Shown: in pieces, positions 44,301-52,822 of the stretch
How the letters are laid out: each line of letters opens with the position of its first letter
Numbering within the stretch: the first letter of the stretch is position 1
Source of the DNA: an uncultured Flavobacterium sp.
GTDB taxonomy: Bacteria; Bacteroidota; Bacteroidia; Flavobacteriales; Flavobacteriaceae
DNA: 64,000 nt
Direction: 5' to 3'
Assembly (NCBI GenBank): GCA_943912855.1
Contig: CALTVC010000015.1
Span: 19,738 to 83,737 of the forward strand
Made by a program: the position numbers and the translations under genes
Notes under the pieces: generated by a model
Told to the model about the DNA's origin: nothing
What the model saw: the letters and a program-made list of their open reading frames with translations, nothing else
Database searches by the model: none

Positions 44301-45041
44301 GCTGGCCGATGTCATTTCCGGACAGTTAGGCAGTCCTTTTACAGAAGCACCAAATATGTTTACAAAACCTGCGGCAAGCGTTTTTGTAATTTGTACGCTT
44401 TGTATAAGTTTTGTTTGATTAGCAAGTTGTATAGGAAGTGCTATCTGGTACATTCTTGGGTTGGTAGCAGTACCTTCAATACCGTTAGTGGTACGTTTTA
44501 TACGGCCTATACCTTGTATGGTAGTTGGCTGTGAGGTACCATCATACCAGTCTGGAACAGCACTGCTGTTTACTGCCTGTGTAGTACCATCGGCAAATGT
44601 AATAACAGCACTGATACTACTTGCTCCACTTCCAGATGTAGCAAGAAGGTAAAGCGTTGCACCCGATGCCTGGTTAGAAAACACAAGTGTCCCGTTTTCG
44701 TTGTTAGCCGTTAACTTTAGAGAGTTGTTTCCGCTGTACGGAGCCAGCTGAAAAGTAAGCCCTGATGTAGCCGTGGCTATTGAGGTGATAAGACCGCTTG
44801 CCGGAAGGCTGTACGCAGGCGCTGCCGATGATTCCGTAGCGCGGAAATCGTTGCTCAGGTAAGCAAAATCCACATTGTCAATGGCGGCGCTGGTACTGGC
44901 CGAAGCTGCACCCACACCGTTTGCAATAACATCTTGGTTAAAACCAGATGATACTGTTAATGGTTGGTAAGTTTGTCCGTACGAGGCCATGGCTGCAAAC
45001 AGCAGTAAGGACCCCGATACAAAACGTAATTTTTTTCTCAT
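41316..45041 (-). CDS. giant T9SS-exported adhesin-like protein 2
   Basis: 1241 residues, same plan as the neighbour at 37817: signal peptide (MRKKLRFVSGSLLLFAAMASYGQ), module copy 1, FN3-like, GEVED, FN3-like domains, module copy 2, FN3-like, T9SS sorting domain (LVVYPNPANAVLNVQAG). Between the last FN3 and the sorting domain it carries about 150 extra residues with Ig-like repeats (NVPTADAQTFCGSATVADI, VTGTYYVTQTVNGCTSDAG, ATWFTLDGNDYVEIDPFSEL), which explain most of the length difference. Probable surface adhesin; ligand unknown. Confidence 0.85.
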   Translation of the reverse strand: MRKKLRFVSGSLLLFAAMASYGQTYQPLTVSSGFNQDVIANGVGAASASTSAAIDNVDFAYLSNDFRATESSAAPAYSLPASGLITSIATATSGLTFQLAPYSGNNSLKLTANNENGTLVFSNQASGATLYLLATSGSGASSISAVITFADGTTQAVNSSAVPDWYDGTSQPTTIQGIGRIKRTTNGIEGTATNPRMYQIALPIQLANQTKLIQSVQITKTLAAGFVNIFGASVKGLPNCPEMTSASSSIVSPTSANISWVLGTNGSGGTTTTYTVEVYTDAAFTTPVTGSPFTDVTATTQLVTGLTAETTYYYRVKANNGACDSNYATGSLYTGYCIPSGYSTSTTYYLSNVTTTGGLTNISNPTGLGTAGYTNFSATHAVTQIPGGSFNITINQSTNTGYFYIWVDWNGDMDFNDEGERLVGTTTYASSYSGTITIPATQAVGAYRMRIGDSYSGAITSPCGNSTTYTEFEDYTLVVGERPADCPAPAAAAIAVSDVTASSITVATTAPDTAPAGYILVRSTAALTAEPVNGTVYVAGNTIGGGSVVSVGTTPPSFTDFVAANTHFYYTVFAYNQGGLVCFGPIYGAADTVEGTSCAIATVNSGASNISFNSADLNWTSVVGTGGTETTYTVELYNDQDLLDLESTFTTDTNIYTLTNLGVGATYYYRVKAQTGNCANDAWTGSMSFTTQSAYTPLTVTGFNQDVIANGTGIANISTTAGVDGANNAYIALNYKNTATGAVTSVGLPVNRRLTNSGIAGLEFLLADYTGNNSLRLPAQAQSGTLTLTKPVKASNLYVSLTSGSGASTIDAIVNFADGSTQAVSAISLLDWYVAGTATQPALISGIGRANRANATGNVETGASKVFYITIAIDSANLGKNITSVTFAKTSGGATEPVPNIFGLSAQIINECPVLNTAFAFTTDTTASVTFGLQAGSAGASSYSYELYTDEAMTTPVQGSPFTSTNGMLSITELTGNTTYYYSATAINEICTSAPVTGSFTTLCTTSNVPTADAQTFCGSATVADIVVTAADNAILTWYATEGGSAIETTTALVTGTYYVTQTVNGCTSDAGSVSVTIATAPVAPVAEAEQDFTSGETLADLTVTLAEGATATWFTLDGNDYVEIDPFSELVDGTTYYVSQSNGDCDSIVTAITVHLTSGTDNFGKNTLVVYPNPANAVLNVQAGESITKLALVNLLGQTVLEQTANGTQAQLNISHIANGTYILQVTAGERTTTAKVVKQ

Positions 45042-45272
45042 AATAGATCAAATAAGTGTGTATTATTTATTTTCTAAATTTAAGTTAAAACATTATAAGA
45101 TTATTATTAATATAACCATTGTAACAAATTAAACATAATGTGTGGAAAATATAACGATACCGCTTATAGAGTTATAAATAGAACATCTTTGCCCTCATTT
45201 GATGCGTATAAATAAATGCACGCATATTTATTTTTGAAAAATTACGTTAAAATATTTCGTACAAAACATAAA
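45042..45272. other. A/T-rich intergenic region
   Basis: About 230 bp between two minus-strand genes. It must hold the promoter of the large T9SS gene, but I see no clean TAnnTTTG on that strand and no ORF. Confidence 0.5.
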
Positions 45273-45296
45273 AAAAGCATCTAAAAAGATGCTTTT
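45273..45296 (-). terminator. terminator after the thioesterase gene
   Basis: 10-bp arms AAAAGCATCT / AGATGCTTTT with AAAA loop, T run on the minus strand. Confidence 0.8.
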
Positions 45297-45301
45297 GCTG
45301 T

Positions 45302-45814
45302 TTATTCTGTAAATAATGCTTTTAGTTCGGTAGCATCATTTGGCTTCATTTTTCCGGCGAGTACCAGGCTTAGTTGTTTGCGCCTTAGCGCTGCCTCATA
45401 GCGTTGCTGTTCCAGTTCGGTTACAGGTATTAATTGTGGCACGGGTACGGGGCGTCCGTACTCATCTACCGCTACAAAAGTGTAAATAGCTTCGTTAGCT
45501 TTGGTTCTTAGTCCGCTTACACGGTCTTCAATCCACACGTCTATATAAGTTTCCATACTCGAGCTGAAGGCACGGCTTACCTTGGCCTCAATAGTCACCA
45601 CACTACCCAGCGGAATAGAATGGTTAAACGCCACGTGGTTTACAGATGCCGTAACCACAATGCGGCTGCTGTGCCTGCGTGCGGCTATGCTGCCACAGCG
45701 GTCCATGCGAGCCAGGAGCTCACCGCCAAAAAGGTTGTTAAGCGGATTGGTTTCTCCCGGCAATATGATGTCGGTCATTATACAAACAGAGTCTGAGGGG
45801 TGTTTTGGCTGCAT
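45302..45814 (-). CDS. acyl-CoA thioesterase (hotdog fold)
   Basis: 170 residues from ATG 45814; the longer frame to 45889 would include the -7 box at 45848-45855. Core motifs LPGETNPLNNLFGGELLARMDRCGSIAARRHS and VASVNHVAF-type strand (TASVNHVAFNHSIPLG) mark the YciA/BACH hotdog family, which hydrolyses acyl-CoA esters. The aspartate in ARMDRCG is the expected catalytic residue. C-terminal helix (QQRYEAALRRKQL) is usual. The substrate chain length is unknown. Confidence 0.87.
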   Translation of the reverse strand: MQPKHPSDSVCIMTDIILPGETNPLNNLFGGELLARMDRCGSIAARRHSSRIVVTASVNHVAFNHSIPLGSVVTIEAKVSRAFSSSMETYIDVWIEDRVSGLRTKANEAIYTFVAVDEYGRPVPVPQLIPVTELEQQRYEAALRRKQLSLVLAGKMKPNDATELKALFTE

Positions 45815-45847
45815 TATATCTTTTTGTGTAATTGTTGTGTTTCCTGG

Positions 45848-45855
45848 CAAAGATA
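45848..45855 (-). promoter_or_regulatory. -7 box TATCTTTG for the thioesterase gene
   Basis: Exact TAnnTTTG match on the minus strand, 33 nt before ATG 45814. Confidence 0.55.
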
Positions 45856-45918
45856 CTGTTAACGTATGGGCAAAAAAAATCCTCCGCATCGGGAGGACAT
45901 TTTTTTGCGGTATTATTG

Positions 45919-46875
45919 TTATTTTACCATAATCCAGGCATCTGTATCGCCGGTTTGGTGTATTTCGTTAGCATTTTGTTGCGCTTCGGCATACGTGGCA
46001 AAGCTTCCGTAAACTACAGGGAATAATCCCGCTTTGTTTACATCGAGCCTGTGGGCTTTGTAACCTTTCGCAATAAGATCTTTGGCCGCTTTTTCTGCAT
46101 TAGCCTCGCTTTTAAACGCGCCTGCCACTACGTGGTACGGTAGGTTTATGGCAATCTCTTCTGCTTTTGCTTCATCCTGTTTTACAGGAAGCGACACTGC
46201 CGGAAGCGGATTTTCTATAAAAAACGTAGCCTGTTGTATGCGTTGCTCCACCTTTGCCTGAACAGCATTGTGTACGGCAAGTGTTTCGGTAGCTACTACG
46301 TGGTCATAATAATTTTTAGCACCTACACTACCTGCGCCCGCAAGTACGGCAAACACGGCGGCATATTTAAGGAAACTATAGTTACGTTTGCGTTCAGGAG
46401 TAAAGATAATAGGTGCTTTTTCCTCAAGTTCTTCAACTATGGCTTTAAGCTCCTCACGCCTTACGGAAGGAGATACTACGGTGCTAAGCCCAAAGGCATC
46501 GGTAAGGTAGTTTACAGGAGTATCTGGTGTAAACACAAGGTTACCCTCTGTGTTAAGACCTATTTGTCCTATGTTTTTAAGGAAAAGTATGTCAAGCCCG
46601 TTCAGGGTCTTTTTCCATGCGCTCACGGTTTCGGCTATAGATGCCACTGCAACTTCGTAGGAAATTTTTTCCTGCTGGGCGATGTGGTTGGCTAAAAGAC
46701 CGTCATTATTTTTTACATTCGCATTAAACGAAACCACTTTCTTTGGAGGATAGAATGTGTGCGAAACAGCGTTGTGCTGTGCCGGGCGGATTTCGGTAAG
46801 GAATGCGCCAAAACCGGGAATGGTTACACACTGGTAGCGGTATAAAAGTGCCGATATGTATTTTTCTATCTTCAT
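45919..46875 (-). CDS. HU-CCDC81 and SPOR domain protein
   Basis: 318 residues from ATG 46875. N-terminal HU-like domain (1-75: YQCVTIPGFGAFLTEIRPA, FNANVKNNDGLLANHIA), a second HU-like part to about 150, one helix (about 175-195, YSFLKYAAVFAVLAGAGSVG), then a C-terminal SPOR domain (about 245-318, YHVVAGAFKSEANAEKAAKDLIAKGY). SPOR binds septal, denuded peptidoglycan, so it probably works at division sites. The architecture is well known in Bacteroidota. Divergent from dprA with about 98 bp between. Confidence 0.88.
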   Translation of the reverse strand: MKIEKYISALLYRYQCVTIPGFGAFLTEIRPAQHNAVSHTFYPPKKVVSFNANVKNNDGLLANHIAQQEKISYEVAVASIAETVSAWKKTLNGLDILFLKNIGQIGLNTEGNLVFTPDTPVNYLTDAFGLSTVVSPSVRREELKAIVEELEEKAPIIFTPERKRNYSFLKYAAVFAVLAGAGSVGAKNYYDHVVATETLAVHNAVQAKVEQRIQQATFFIENPLPAVSLPVKQDEAKAEEIAINLPYHVVAGAFKSEANAEKAAKDLIAKGYKAHRLDVNKAGLFPVVYGSFATYAEAQQNANEIHQTGDTDAWIMVK

Positions 46876-46973
46876 GAACACAAAATTAAGGATTGAAAGG
46901 GATGACCAAAATTTTATTCACAAATGTTATTAACAATGAATAAACATTGATTTTAAGCTGATTATAAAAAACC

Positions 46974-48077
46974 ATGAACCAACCGGAATTATTTAACACA
47001 TTGGCGCTCATGCGGGTAGAGGGCGTGGGCGACATTATGGCAAAAAAGCTCATAAACCACCTGGGGAGCGCCGAAGCCGTCTTAAAGGCGAAGAAAAACC
47101 AACTCGTAGCCATAGAAGGTGTGGGCGAAGTGCTGTACCGTAACCTGCAAAACCAATCTGTTTACAAGCTTGCGGAAAACGAGCTGAATTTTATACTGTC
47201 TAACAACATACAGCCTATATATTATAGGGAGGATAACTATCCGGAACGCCTGAAGCATTGTGTAGACGGACCCGTGCTTTTGTTTGGATCCGGTAATATA
47301 AATTTTGCCGGGCGTAAAACCCTGAGCATAGTTGGTACCCGCCAAATGACTGCCTATGGTGCCGACTTTTGCCGCAAGTTATTGGAAGACCTGGTGCCGC
47401 TTAATCCTATTATTGTAAGTGGTTTTGCCTATGGGGTAGACATCCATGCACATCTGGTGGCTATGGAACTTGGGTTACAAACCATAGGTGTAGTGGCACA
47501 CGGCCTGAACCAGGTGTATCCCAAACCGCACAAAAAGTATGTGGCACGCATGGAGCAAAACGGAGGTTTCCTTACCGAGTTTTGGAGTAGCAGCAATCCC
47601 GACCGTGAGAATTTTGTAAAACGTAACCGCATAGTAGCAGGCATTAGCGAAGCTACTATTATTATAGAGAGTGCCGAAAAAGGCGGTTCGCTCATTACGG
47701 CTAATGTGGCAAACGATTATAACCGCGATGTGTTTGCACTGCCGGGGCGCATTACCGATAAATACAGCATGGGCTGCAACGACCTGATTAAAACCCAGCG
47801 TGCCAACCTGCTTACCGGTGCTGCCGACCTTATTTATATGCTGAACTGGGAGCTGGAAGAAAAGAAACTCCCGCCAGTGCAAAAACAACTGTTCGTTACC
47901 CTGGAACCCGACGAGCAAAAGGTGTACGACTACCTGCTGAAAAATGGCAAGGAACTCCTGGATATCATTGCCCTGCACTGCGATATGCCGGTGTTCAGGC
48001 TGTCGTCTATGCTGCTTACTATGGAACTGAAAGGCGTAATCAGGCCACTGCCGGGTAAGTTGTTTGAGGCGGTGTAA
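46974..48077 (+). CDS. dprA: DNA-processing protein DprA
   Basis: 367 residues. N-terminal helix-hairpin-helix region (VEGVGDIMAKKLINHLGS, AIEGVGEVLYRNL), then the Rossmann-like DprA core: LSIVGTRQMTAYGADFC, SGFAYGVDIHAHLVAMELGLQTIGVVAHGL and FVKRNRIVAGISEATIIIESAEKGGSLITANVA. C-terminal winged helix. Loads RecA onto incoming single strands during transformation. All core motifs are present. Confidence 0.93.
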   Translation: MNQPELFNTLALMRVEGVGDIMAKKLINHLGSAEAVLKAKKNQLVAIEGVGEVLYRNLQNQSVYKLAENELNFILSNNIQPIYYREDNYPERLKHCVDGPVLLFGSGNINFAGRKTLSIVGTRQMTAYGADFCRKLLEDLVPLNPIIVSGFAYGVDIHAHLVAMELGLQTIGVVAHGLNQVYPKPHKKYVARMEQNGGFLTEFWSSSNPDRENFVKRNRIVAGISEATIIIESAEKGGSLITANVANDYNRDVFALPGRITDKYSMGCNDLIKTQRANLLTGAADLIYMLNWELEEKKLPPVQKQLFVTLEPDEQKVYDYLLKNGKELLDIIALHCDMPVFRLSSMLLTMELKGVIRPLPGKLFEAV

Positions 48078-48147
48078 ATCTCCTGCAGGGTCTCTGTGAC
48101 CTTGTAGGTGTAATTTATATCTAAGATGAAAAACAAATATTTGTATT

Positions 48148-48291
48148 ATGATATCAAATGATGAGCAATTAAGCAAAATTATTGCTTTAAGAAAAGCTAT
48201 TCAGCAAGGGCGAGATAGTGGTGTCGCTGAAGATTTTGATGCCGTTGAATTTTTAACAAATTTAAAAGAGCGTACTAATCCTTTTAAATAG
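48148..48291 (+). CDS. 47-residue ParD-like antitoxin tail, orphan
   Basis: Small ORF from ATG 48148 to TAG 48291. The translation contains IIALRKAIQQGRDSGVAEDF followed by DAVEFLTNLKERTNPFK. This resembles the toxin-binding C-terminus of ParD-family antitoxins (pattern ALRxAIxEGxxSG...FD...L). The N-terminal ribbon-helix-helix DNA-binding part is absent, and no ParE toxin follows before dinB. It may be a remnant or a short stand-alone antitoxin. An A/T-rich leader (AATATTTGTATT) could serve as promoter. Confidence 0.45.
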   Translation: MISNDEQLSKIIALRKAIQQGRDSGVAEDFDAVEFLTNLKERTNPFK

Positions 48292-48346
48292 ATTGCCACA
48301 CTCCGCTGCGTTGCGTTCGCAATGACGCAGCGGAGAGGAATGAGCA
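48292..48346. repeat. palindromic intergenic repeat
   Basis: Starts GATTGCCACACTCCGCTGCG and contains CGCTGCG / CGCAGCG arms around TTGCGTTCGCAATGA. A related piece (GATTGTCGCG ... CTCGCAATGAC) occurs at 59601-59634, so it is probably a dispersed genomic repeat. Confidence 0.5.
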
Positions 48347-48373
48347 AGGCTTATTTTTCCGTAATTTTACCGT

Positions 48374-49471
48374 ATGGAAGAACCCGCGATACAACAACCC
48401 CAGCGCAAAATAATCCATGTAGATATGGATGCCTTTTACGCCTCGGTAGAACAGCTGGATAACCCCGAACTACGGGGCAAGGCTATTGCCGTAGGCGGGG
48501 GAGAAACGCGTGGTGTGGTTGCAGCGGCGAGCTATGAGGCGCGTAAGTTTGGCGTGCGCAGTGCCATAAGCGGTTACCTTGCCAAAAAACGTTGCCCGCA
48601 CCTCATCTTTGTGCGTCCGCGGTTCGACCGGTACAGGGAGGTTTCCCAAAAAATACGCAGTATTTTCCATGAGTTTACAGACCTTGTAGAACCCCTGAGC
48701 CTTGATGAAGCCTACCTTGACGTTACCCAAAACAAAAAAGGCATACCCAGCGCTTCGCTCATAGCTTCGCAAATACGTCAGCGCATTTTAGAAGAAACGG
48801 GGCTCACGGCTTCGGCAGGCATCAGCATAAATAAGTTTATAGCCAAGGTAGCCAGCGACTACAATAAACCAAACGGACAAAAAACCGTATCGCCAGACGA
48901 AGTACTTCCCTTTCTGGAAGATTTAGCCATAGGCAAGTTCTACGGCGTAGGCAAGGTTACGGAGGAACGTATGTATCAACTGGGTATTTTTACAGGGAAA
49001 GACCTCAAGGAGAAATCCATAGAATATCTTGCTGAACATTTTGGCAAAAGCGGACCGTACTATTACTATGTGGTTCGTGGCATACACAACAGTGAGGTAA
49101 AGCCAGACCGTACCGTAAAATCAGTAGGGACAGAACACACGTTTGACGAGAACCTTGTTTCGGAAGTATTTATGTTGGAACGGTTAGATATCATAGCCGG
49201 GGAGCTGGAGCGTCGCCTGAAGAAAAAAAAGATAGCAGGTAAGACCATTACCCTAAAAATAAAATATTCTGATTTTACGGTACAAACCCGTAGCAAGACC
49301 ATGCCGTATTTTATATCAGATGCCAGCCTGATTCAGGAAATCGTAAAAGAGCTCCTCTACCAGGAAAAACCCAAAGACTCGGTCAGGCTACTGGGTATAT
49401 CCTTGTCTAACCTTAATAATGAGGCTGGCGAAAAGAAAACTGTGGCGGTACAACTGAAGTTCGACTTTTAG
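48374..49471 (+). CDS. dinB: DNA polymerase IV (Y family)
   Basis: 365 residues. IIHVDMDAFYASVEQLDNPELRGKAIAVGG and PLSLDEAYLDVTQ hold the metal-binding acidic residues. TASAGISINKFIAKVASDYNKPNGQ, the helix-hairpin-helix GVGKVTEERMYQLGIFTG, and the little-finger region are standard. Error-prone translesion synthesis. Terminator 11 nt later. Confidence 0.94.
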   Translation: MEEPAIQQPQRKIIHVDMDAFYASVEQLDNPELRGKAIAVGGGETRGVVAAASYEARKFGVRSAISGYLAKKRCPHLIFVRPRFDRYREVSQKIRSIFHEFTDLVEPLSLDEAYLDVTQNKKGIPSASLIASQIRQRILEETGLTASAGISINKFIAKVASDYNKPNGQKTVSPDEVLPFLEDLAIGKFYGVGKVTEERMYQLGIFTGKDLKEKSIEYLAEHFGKSGPYYYYVVRGIHNSEVKPDRTVKSVGTEHTFDENLVSEVFMLERLDIIAGELERRLKKKKIAGKTITLKIKYSDFTVQTRSKTMPYFISDASLIQEIVKELLYQEKPKDSVRLLGISLSNLNNEAGEKKTVAVQLKFDF

Positions 49472-49481
49472 TAAAAAAAGG

Positions 49482-49506
49482 AGGACCGCCTTGGGGAAGC
49501 GGTCCT
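49482..49506 (+). terminator. terminator after dinB
   Basis: 8-bp arms AGGACCGC / GCGGTCCT with a 9-nt loop. Confidence 0.65.
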
Positions 49507-49991
49507 AAGATTTTTGGCATTATATTCGGGAAATGCCTATGTAGTAATTAAGTTTTGAAATACGGTAAATGTAAAATGGGGGTACATTTGTTGTATTTAT
49601 CTGTAGCAAATATACCTCCCTGCGCTGCCTTGAAATGGATAATTTAGGCAGATGCTTATTATGTGCCGACGAACGGTAAAAAACTGTCGATAAGAGTATT
49701 TTTTGTAAGTCTTTACACCAAAATTTCACTATTGATTGTTCCTCGTGTGGTTGGTACCTTTAATAAAAACCTCGTCAAATTTCTTCATAACCTTTTCTGG
49801 ACAAAAGTGCTCAGAATAGGCATCGTAATTGCCTTTTGGGTCGGGTTTAAACGTTGTGAGTTTTTTAAACTGTTTTGAAGTTTCGTTCTACAGGATAATA
49901 GATTTGTGCTTCAGTGTTTTATCTTAAAAAAACATGATTTAGCTTTAATTTAAAAAACTTACAAATATTTCATTGGCTTAACCTCAAAGAA
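49507..49991. other. gene-poor region
   Basis: About 485 bp, A/T rich. ORFs of 69 and 71 codons on opposite strands overlap each other and show no family pattern, so I call neither. I see no repeats or RNA gene. Confidence 0.5.
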
Positions 49992-50023
49992 AAGCACCGC
50001 CCTCTGTATAGAAAACGGCGCTT
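49992..50023 (-). terminator. terminator for the DinB-like protein gene
   Basis: 8-bp stem (AAGCACCG / CGGCGCTT, one G-T) with a T-rich tail on the minus strand, 27 nt after the stop. Confidence 0.5.
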
Positions 50024-50049
50024 ATTTGTGTCGGTTAAACTTTCTTATG

Positions 50050-50553
50050 TTATATCTTAGGTCTTTCGTAGAATCCGGGAGGAGTAATGCCCAGTGCTCG
50101 AAGGTATACATAAGCCTGCCCGCGGTGATGGATTTCATTATCTATAAAGTACAGCATGGTGCTCAGTATGGTGCCGGGCCACGACCCGAATGCCATGATT
50201 TCTTTACCAAAGTCCTCTTCGTTTATCTGGGCGAAATAGGTATCCATGCGCTGTGTAGTAGCATCCCAAATGGTAAGGAGTTCTTCTTTTGTCTTTGGCA
50301 TACCTTCGCCGGTGTCGTGCGGCAGGTAGTTATCCCACTCTCCGGTAGCCATGCCCTTAACGCCTCCGCTGGCAAGATCTGTTACCTCCATAGCCATAAC
50401 AATAAACGGGCGCATGCCACCTATGGTAAACTCAAAAAGGTCTTTTTCAGGGAAGGCTTCAATAACCCTGCGGGTAAGGCCGCGGTGGCCCTGCCAATGG
50501 TTAAGCAATTGTTGTTTTGTAATGATGGCGGGTGTTACCTGTACATTTTCCAT
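50050..50553 (-). CDS. DinB/YfiT-like four-helix metalloprotein
   Basis: 167 residues. The His-rich positions are at LNHWQGHRGLTRR (near residue 18-23) and the closing helix IDNEIHHRGQAYVYLRALG, which has the metal-binding HH of DinB-fold proteins. These are small thiol-dependent or damage-induced hydrolases or transferases (YfiT/BacB-like); the exact reaction is unknown. Not a polymerase despite the family name. Single gene with its own -7 box. Confidence 0.85.
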   Translation of the reverse strand: MENVQVTPAIITKQQLLNHWQGHRGLTRRVIEAFPEKDLFEFTIGGMRPFIVMAMEVTDLASGGVKGMATGEWDNYLPHDTGEGMPKTKEELLTIWDATTQRMDTYFAQINEEDFGKEIMAFGSWPGTILSTMLYFIDNEIHHRGQAYVYLRALGITPPGFYERPKI

Positions 50554-50581
50554 GATTCTTAGTGTTTTTTGATTTATATGC

Positions 50582-50589
50582 CAAAGGTA
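50582..50589 (-). promoter_or_regulatory. -7 box TACCTTTG for the DinB-like gene
   Basis: Exact match on the minus strand, 28 nt before ATG 50553. Confidence 0.5.
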
Positions 50590-50674
50590 TTTCGGGGTAG
50601 TGACAGCCCTGTGTCAGCAGGTTTTTTAAATTGTAATTTTTTTCATCATTCCGGTACAGCCCGAAGGCTTTTGT

Positions 50675-50682
50675 TACTTTTG
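50675..50682 (+). promoter_or_regulatory. -7 box TACTTTTG for the prolyl oligopeptidase gene
   Basis: TAnnTTTG match 23 nt before ATG 50706. Confidence 0.5.
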
Positions 50683-50705
50683 TACAAAATCAATTACCAA
50701 TCAAG

Positions 50706-52781
50706 ATGAAGAAGTTACTGTTACTAACGTTATTACCTATATTGTGTTTTGGACAGTATCCCATTACCAAAAAAACATCCAAAACCACTAAAAAGTTCGA
50801 TATAACTTATACCGATGATTATACATGGTTTGAGGACATGCGTAGCCCCGAAGTGGTGCAGTGGATAAAAGAGCAGAATAAAGTAACCAACAGCCACCTG
50901 GGTACCGTAACAAAAAAAGTGTACGCCCTGCCATACCTGCGTAAGTACAATGCCAAGACCAATTTCAGGATACCGCATAAAAAGCGTAAGTATTACTATG
51001 CCAGATTTGGGGAGGAAAACGGTACATCATCGTTCGGCTACAAAAAAAGTCTGGAAGATTATTATGTGAAACTTGTAGACCCTAATTACATATACAGCGG
51101 TAAGACCGTAGATATTATAGGATATGAGCCATCTGTAAATTCAAAAATGGTGGCGTACAAGCTCATGATAAACGGTAGTGACCGGCATGAAATACGTTTT
51201 GTACCCACTGAAGGAAAAAAGTGTGCCGATATGCTGTCTAATGTAAAATTCAGTAGCATTGCATGGAAAGGGGATGAAGGTATTTTTTACAGTAAAAACA
51301 GCAACAAATCACAGTTCGCGGTTGATTCTACCTACCAGGTATTCTACCACAAGCTGGGTACCGATGTGGCGAAGGATGAAATGATTTACGATGCATCGGC
51401 CTACAAAGGACAGGTGGATTTTCATACCAGCTATGACGGTACACGATTGTTCCTTTTGGCGGAAGACAGGGACGAGAAGTTGGTGGGCAGGTTTTATGCC
51501 GAACTAACCAAAGAAAAAACAGAACTGGTAAAATTCCCTGATAATGTACCGAAAAACATTAGTACCGAAGGGTATGTAAACGGCAGGATGTATTATTCGT
51601 CTAAAGAATCAAACTGGGGCGATGTACGTAGCTTCAGCCTTGAAAATCCTGCGGATGCCAAAGTAGTTATCCCACAATACCAAAACCAATTGCTATACGA
51701 TATTACGTTTCTTGAAAACCGTATCATCTGTAAGTATCGAAATGCAGACGGCAGTTATTTTATGATATTTGACTACAACGGTACATTCATTAAAAAGATA
51801 CAGGTTCAGAAAGGCATGGAGGTAAACCTTACCGATGCTGATTTTTATGATAAGGAAGCCTATTTTTATGTACACTCCTACATTGTGCCGCCCATACTTT
51901 TTAAGCTTAATGTAACTACGGGTGATTATGACCGCTATCTGAGCAATACTTTCCAGCGTACCACGGCGCCATTCCCCATAGATTATTTTGAAACTAAAAA
52001 CGTTACCTACACCAGCCGTGATGGTGCTAAGGTACCTATGAACATAGTGTACAAAAAAGGGCTTCAGCTAAATGGCAACAATCCTACGCTCTTAAAGGCT
52101 TACGGCGGTTTTGGCGTAACCACACCACCTGCTTACGATAACGGGATTATTTACTTTATAAACAACGGTGGCGTGTATGCTTATGCCGGTGTACGGGGTG
52201 GTGGTGATAAAGGAAGCCAGTGGCATAAAGATGGTGCAGGCCTTAAAAAGATAAATACCCTGAACGATTTTATAGATGGAGCCCAATACCTTATAGACGA
52301 AGGTTATACCAACCCGAACAAGCTGGGCATTACCGGAGCATCACAGGGTGGACTTCTGGTTGGGGCGGCACTGGTACAGCACCCGGAGCTGTTTAAGGTG
52401 GCTATTCCTAAAGTAGGTGTGTATGATATGGCTAATTTCCATAACTATACGATAGGTCGTTTTCATTATGATGAATATGGCGACCCAGATGTGGCGGGCG
52501 AATTTAAAGCCATGATGGAATATTCGCCTTACCATAATATTAAAGACGATGTAAATTATCCTACCACGCTCATTATAACCTCAGATAATGACGACAGGGT
52601 ACCACCGGTACATTCGTATAAATTTGCTGCGAGACTACAAAACCGTACTGCACAGACTAATCCTGTGTACCTGAAGACGCATTTAAACGCCGGGCATTAT
52701 GGCGTAACCACAGGTTATGAGGATGAACTCGATGACGATTCTGACTTTTATAGTTTTTTACTATATCATTTAACGAAGTAG
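50706..52781 (+). CDS. prolyl oligopeptidase (S9A), secreted
   Basis: 691 residues. Signal peptide MKKLLLLTLLPILCFG. N-terminal part of the peptidase (DDYTWFEDMRSPEVVQWIKEQN), a seven-blade propeller to about 410, then the alpha/beta hydrolase. The nucleophile is in GITGASQGGLLVGAAL; the acid in TSDNDDRVPPVHS; the histidine in NAGHYGVTTG. It cleaves small proline-containing peptides. The nucleophile elbow reads GASQGG rather than the common GGSNGG. Probably periplasmic. Confidence 0.9.
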   Translation: MKKLLLLTLLPILCFGQYPITKKTSKTTKKFDITYTDDYTWFEDMRSPEVVQWIKEQNKVTNSHLGTVTKKVYALPYLRKYNAKTNFRIPHKKRKYYYARFGEENGTSSFGYKKSLEDYYVKLVDPNYIYSGKTVDIIGYEPSVNSKMVAYKLMINGSDRHEIRFVPTEGKKCADMLSNVKFSSIAWKGDEGIFYSKNSNKSQFAVDSTYQVFYHKLGTDVAKDEMIYDASAYKGQVDFHTSYDGTRLFLLAEDRDEKLVGRFYAELTKEKTELVKFPDNVPKNISTEGYVNGRMYYSSKESNWGDVRSFSLENPADAKVVIPQYQNQLLYDITFLENRIICKYRNADGSYFMIFDYNGTFIKKIQVQKGMEVNLTDADFYDKEAYFYVHSYIVPPILFKLNVTTGDYDRYLSNTFQRTTAPFPIDYFETKNVTYTSRDGAKVPMNIVYKKGLQLNGNNPTLLKAYGGFGVTTPPAYDNGIIYFINNGGVYAYAGVRGGGDKGSQWHKDGAGLKKINTLNDFIDGAQYLIDEGYTNPNKLGITGASQGGLLVGAALVQHPELFKVAIPKVGVYDMANFHNYTIGRFHYDEYGDPDVAGEFKAMMEYSPYHNIKDDVNYPTTLIITSDNDDRVPPVHSYKFAARLQNRTAQTNPVYLKTHLNAGHYGVTTGYEDELDDDSDFYSFLLYHLTK

Positions 52782-52822
52782 TTTCTACCTCAGAATTGTC
52801 TGTAGTGTTTCTACACTGAAAA

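Noticed and set aside
49520..49878. Two overlapping ORFs of about 70 codons in the gap after dinB
   Set aside because: They are on opposite strands, lack homologous-looking motifs or promoter context, and sit in an A/T-rich region where chance ORFs are common.
50026..50562. 178-codon plus-strand frame opposite the DinB-like gene
   Set aside because: The minus-strand frame has the metal-binding His motifs and a -7 box; this one has neither.
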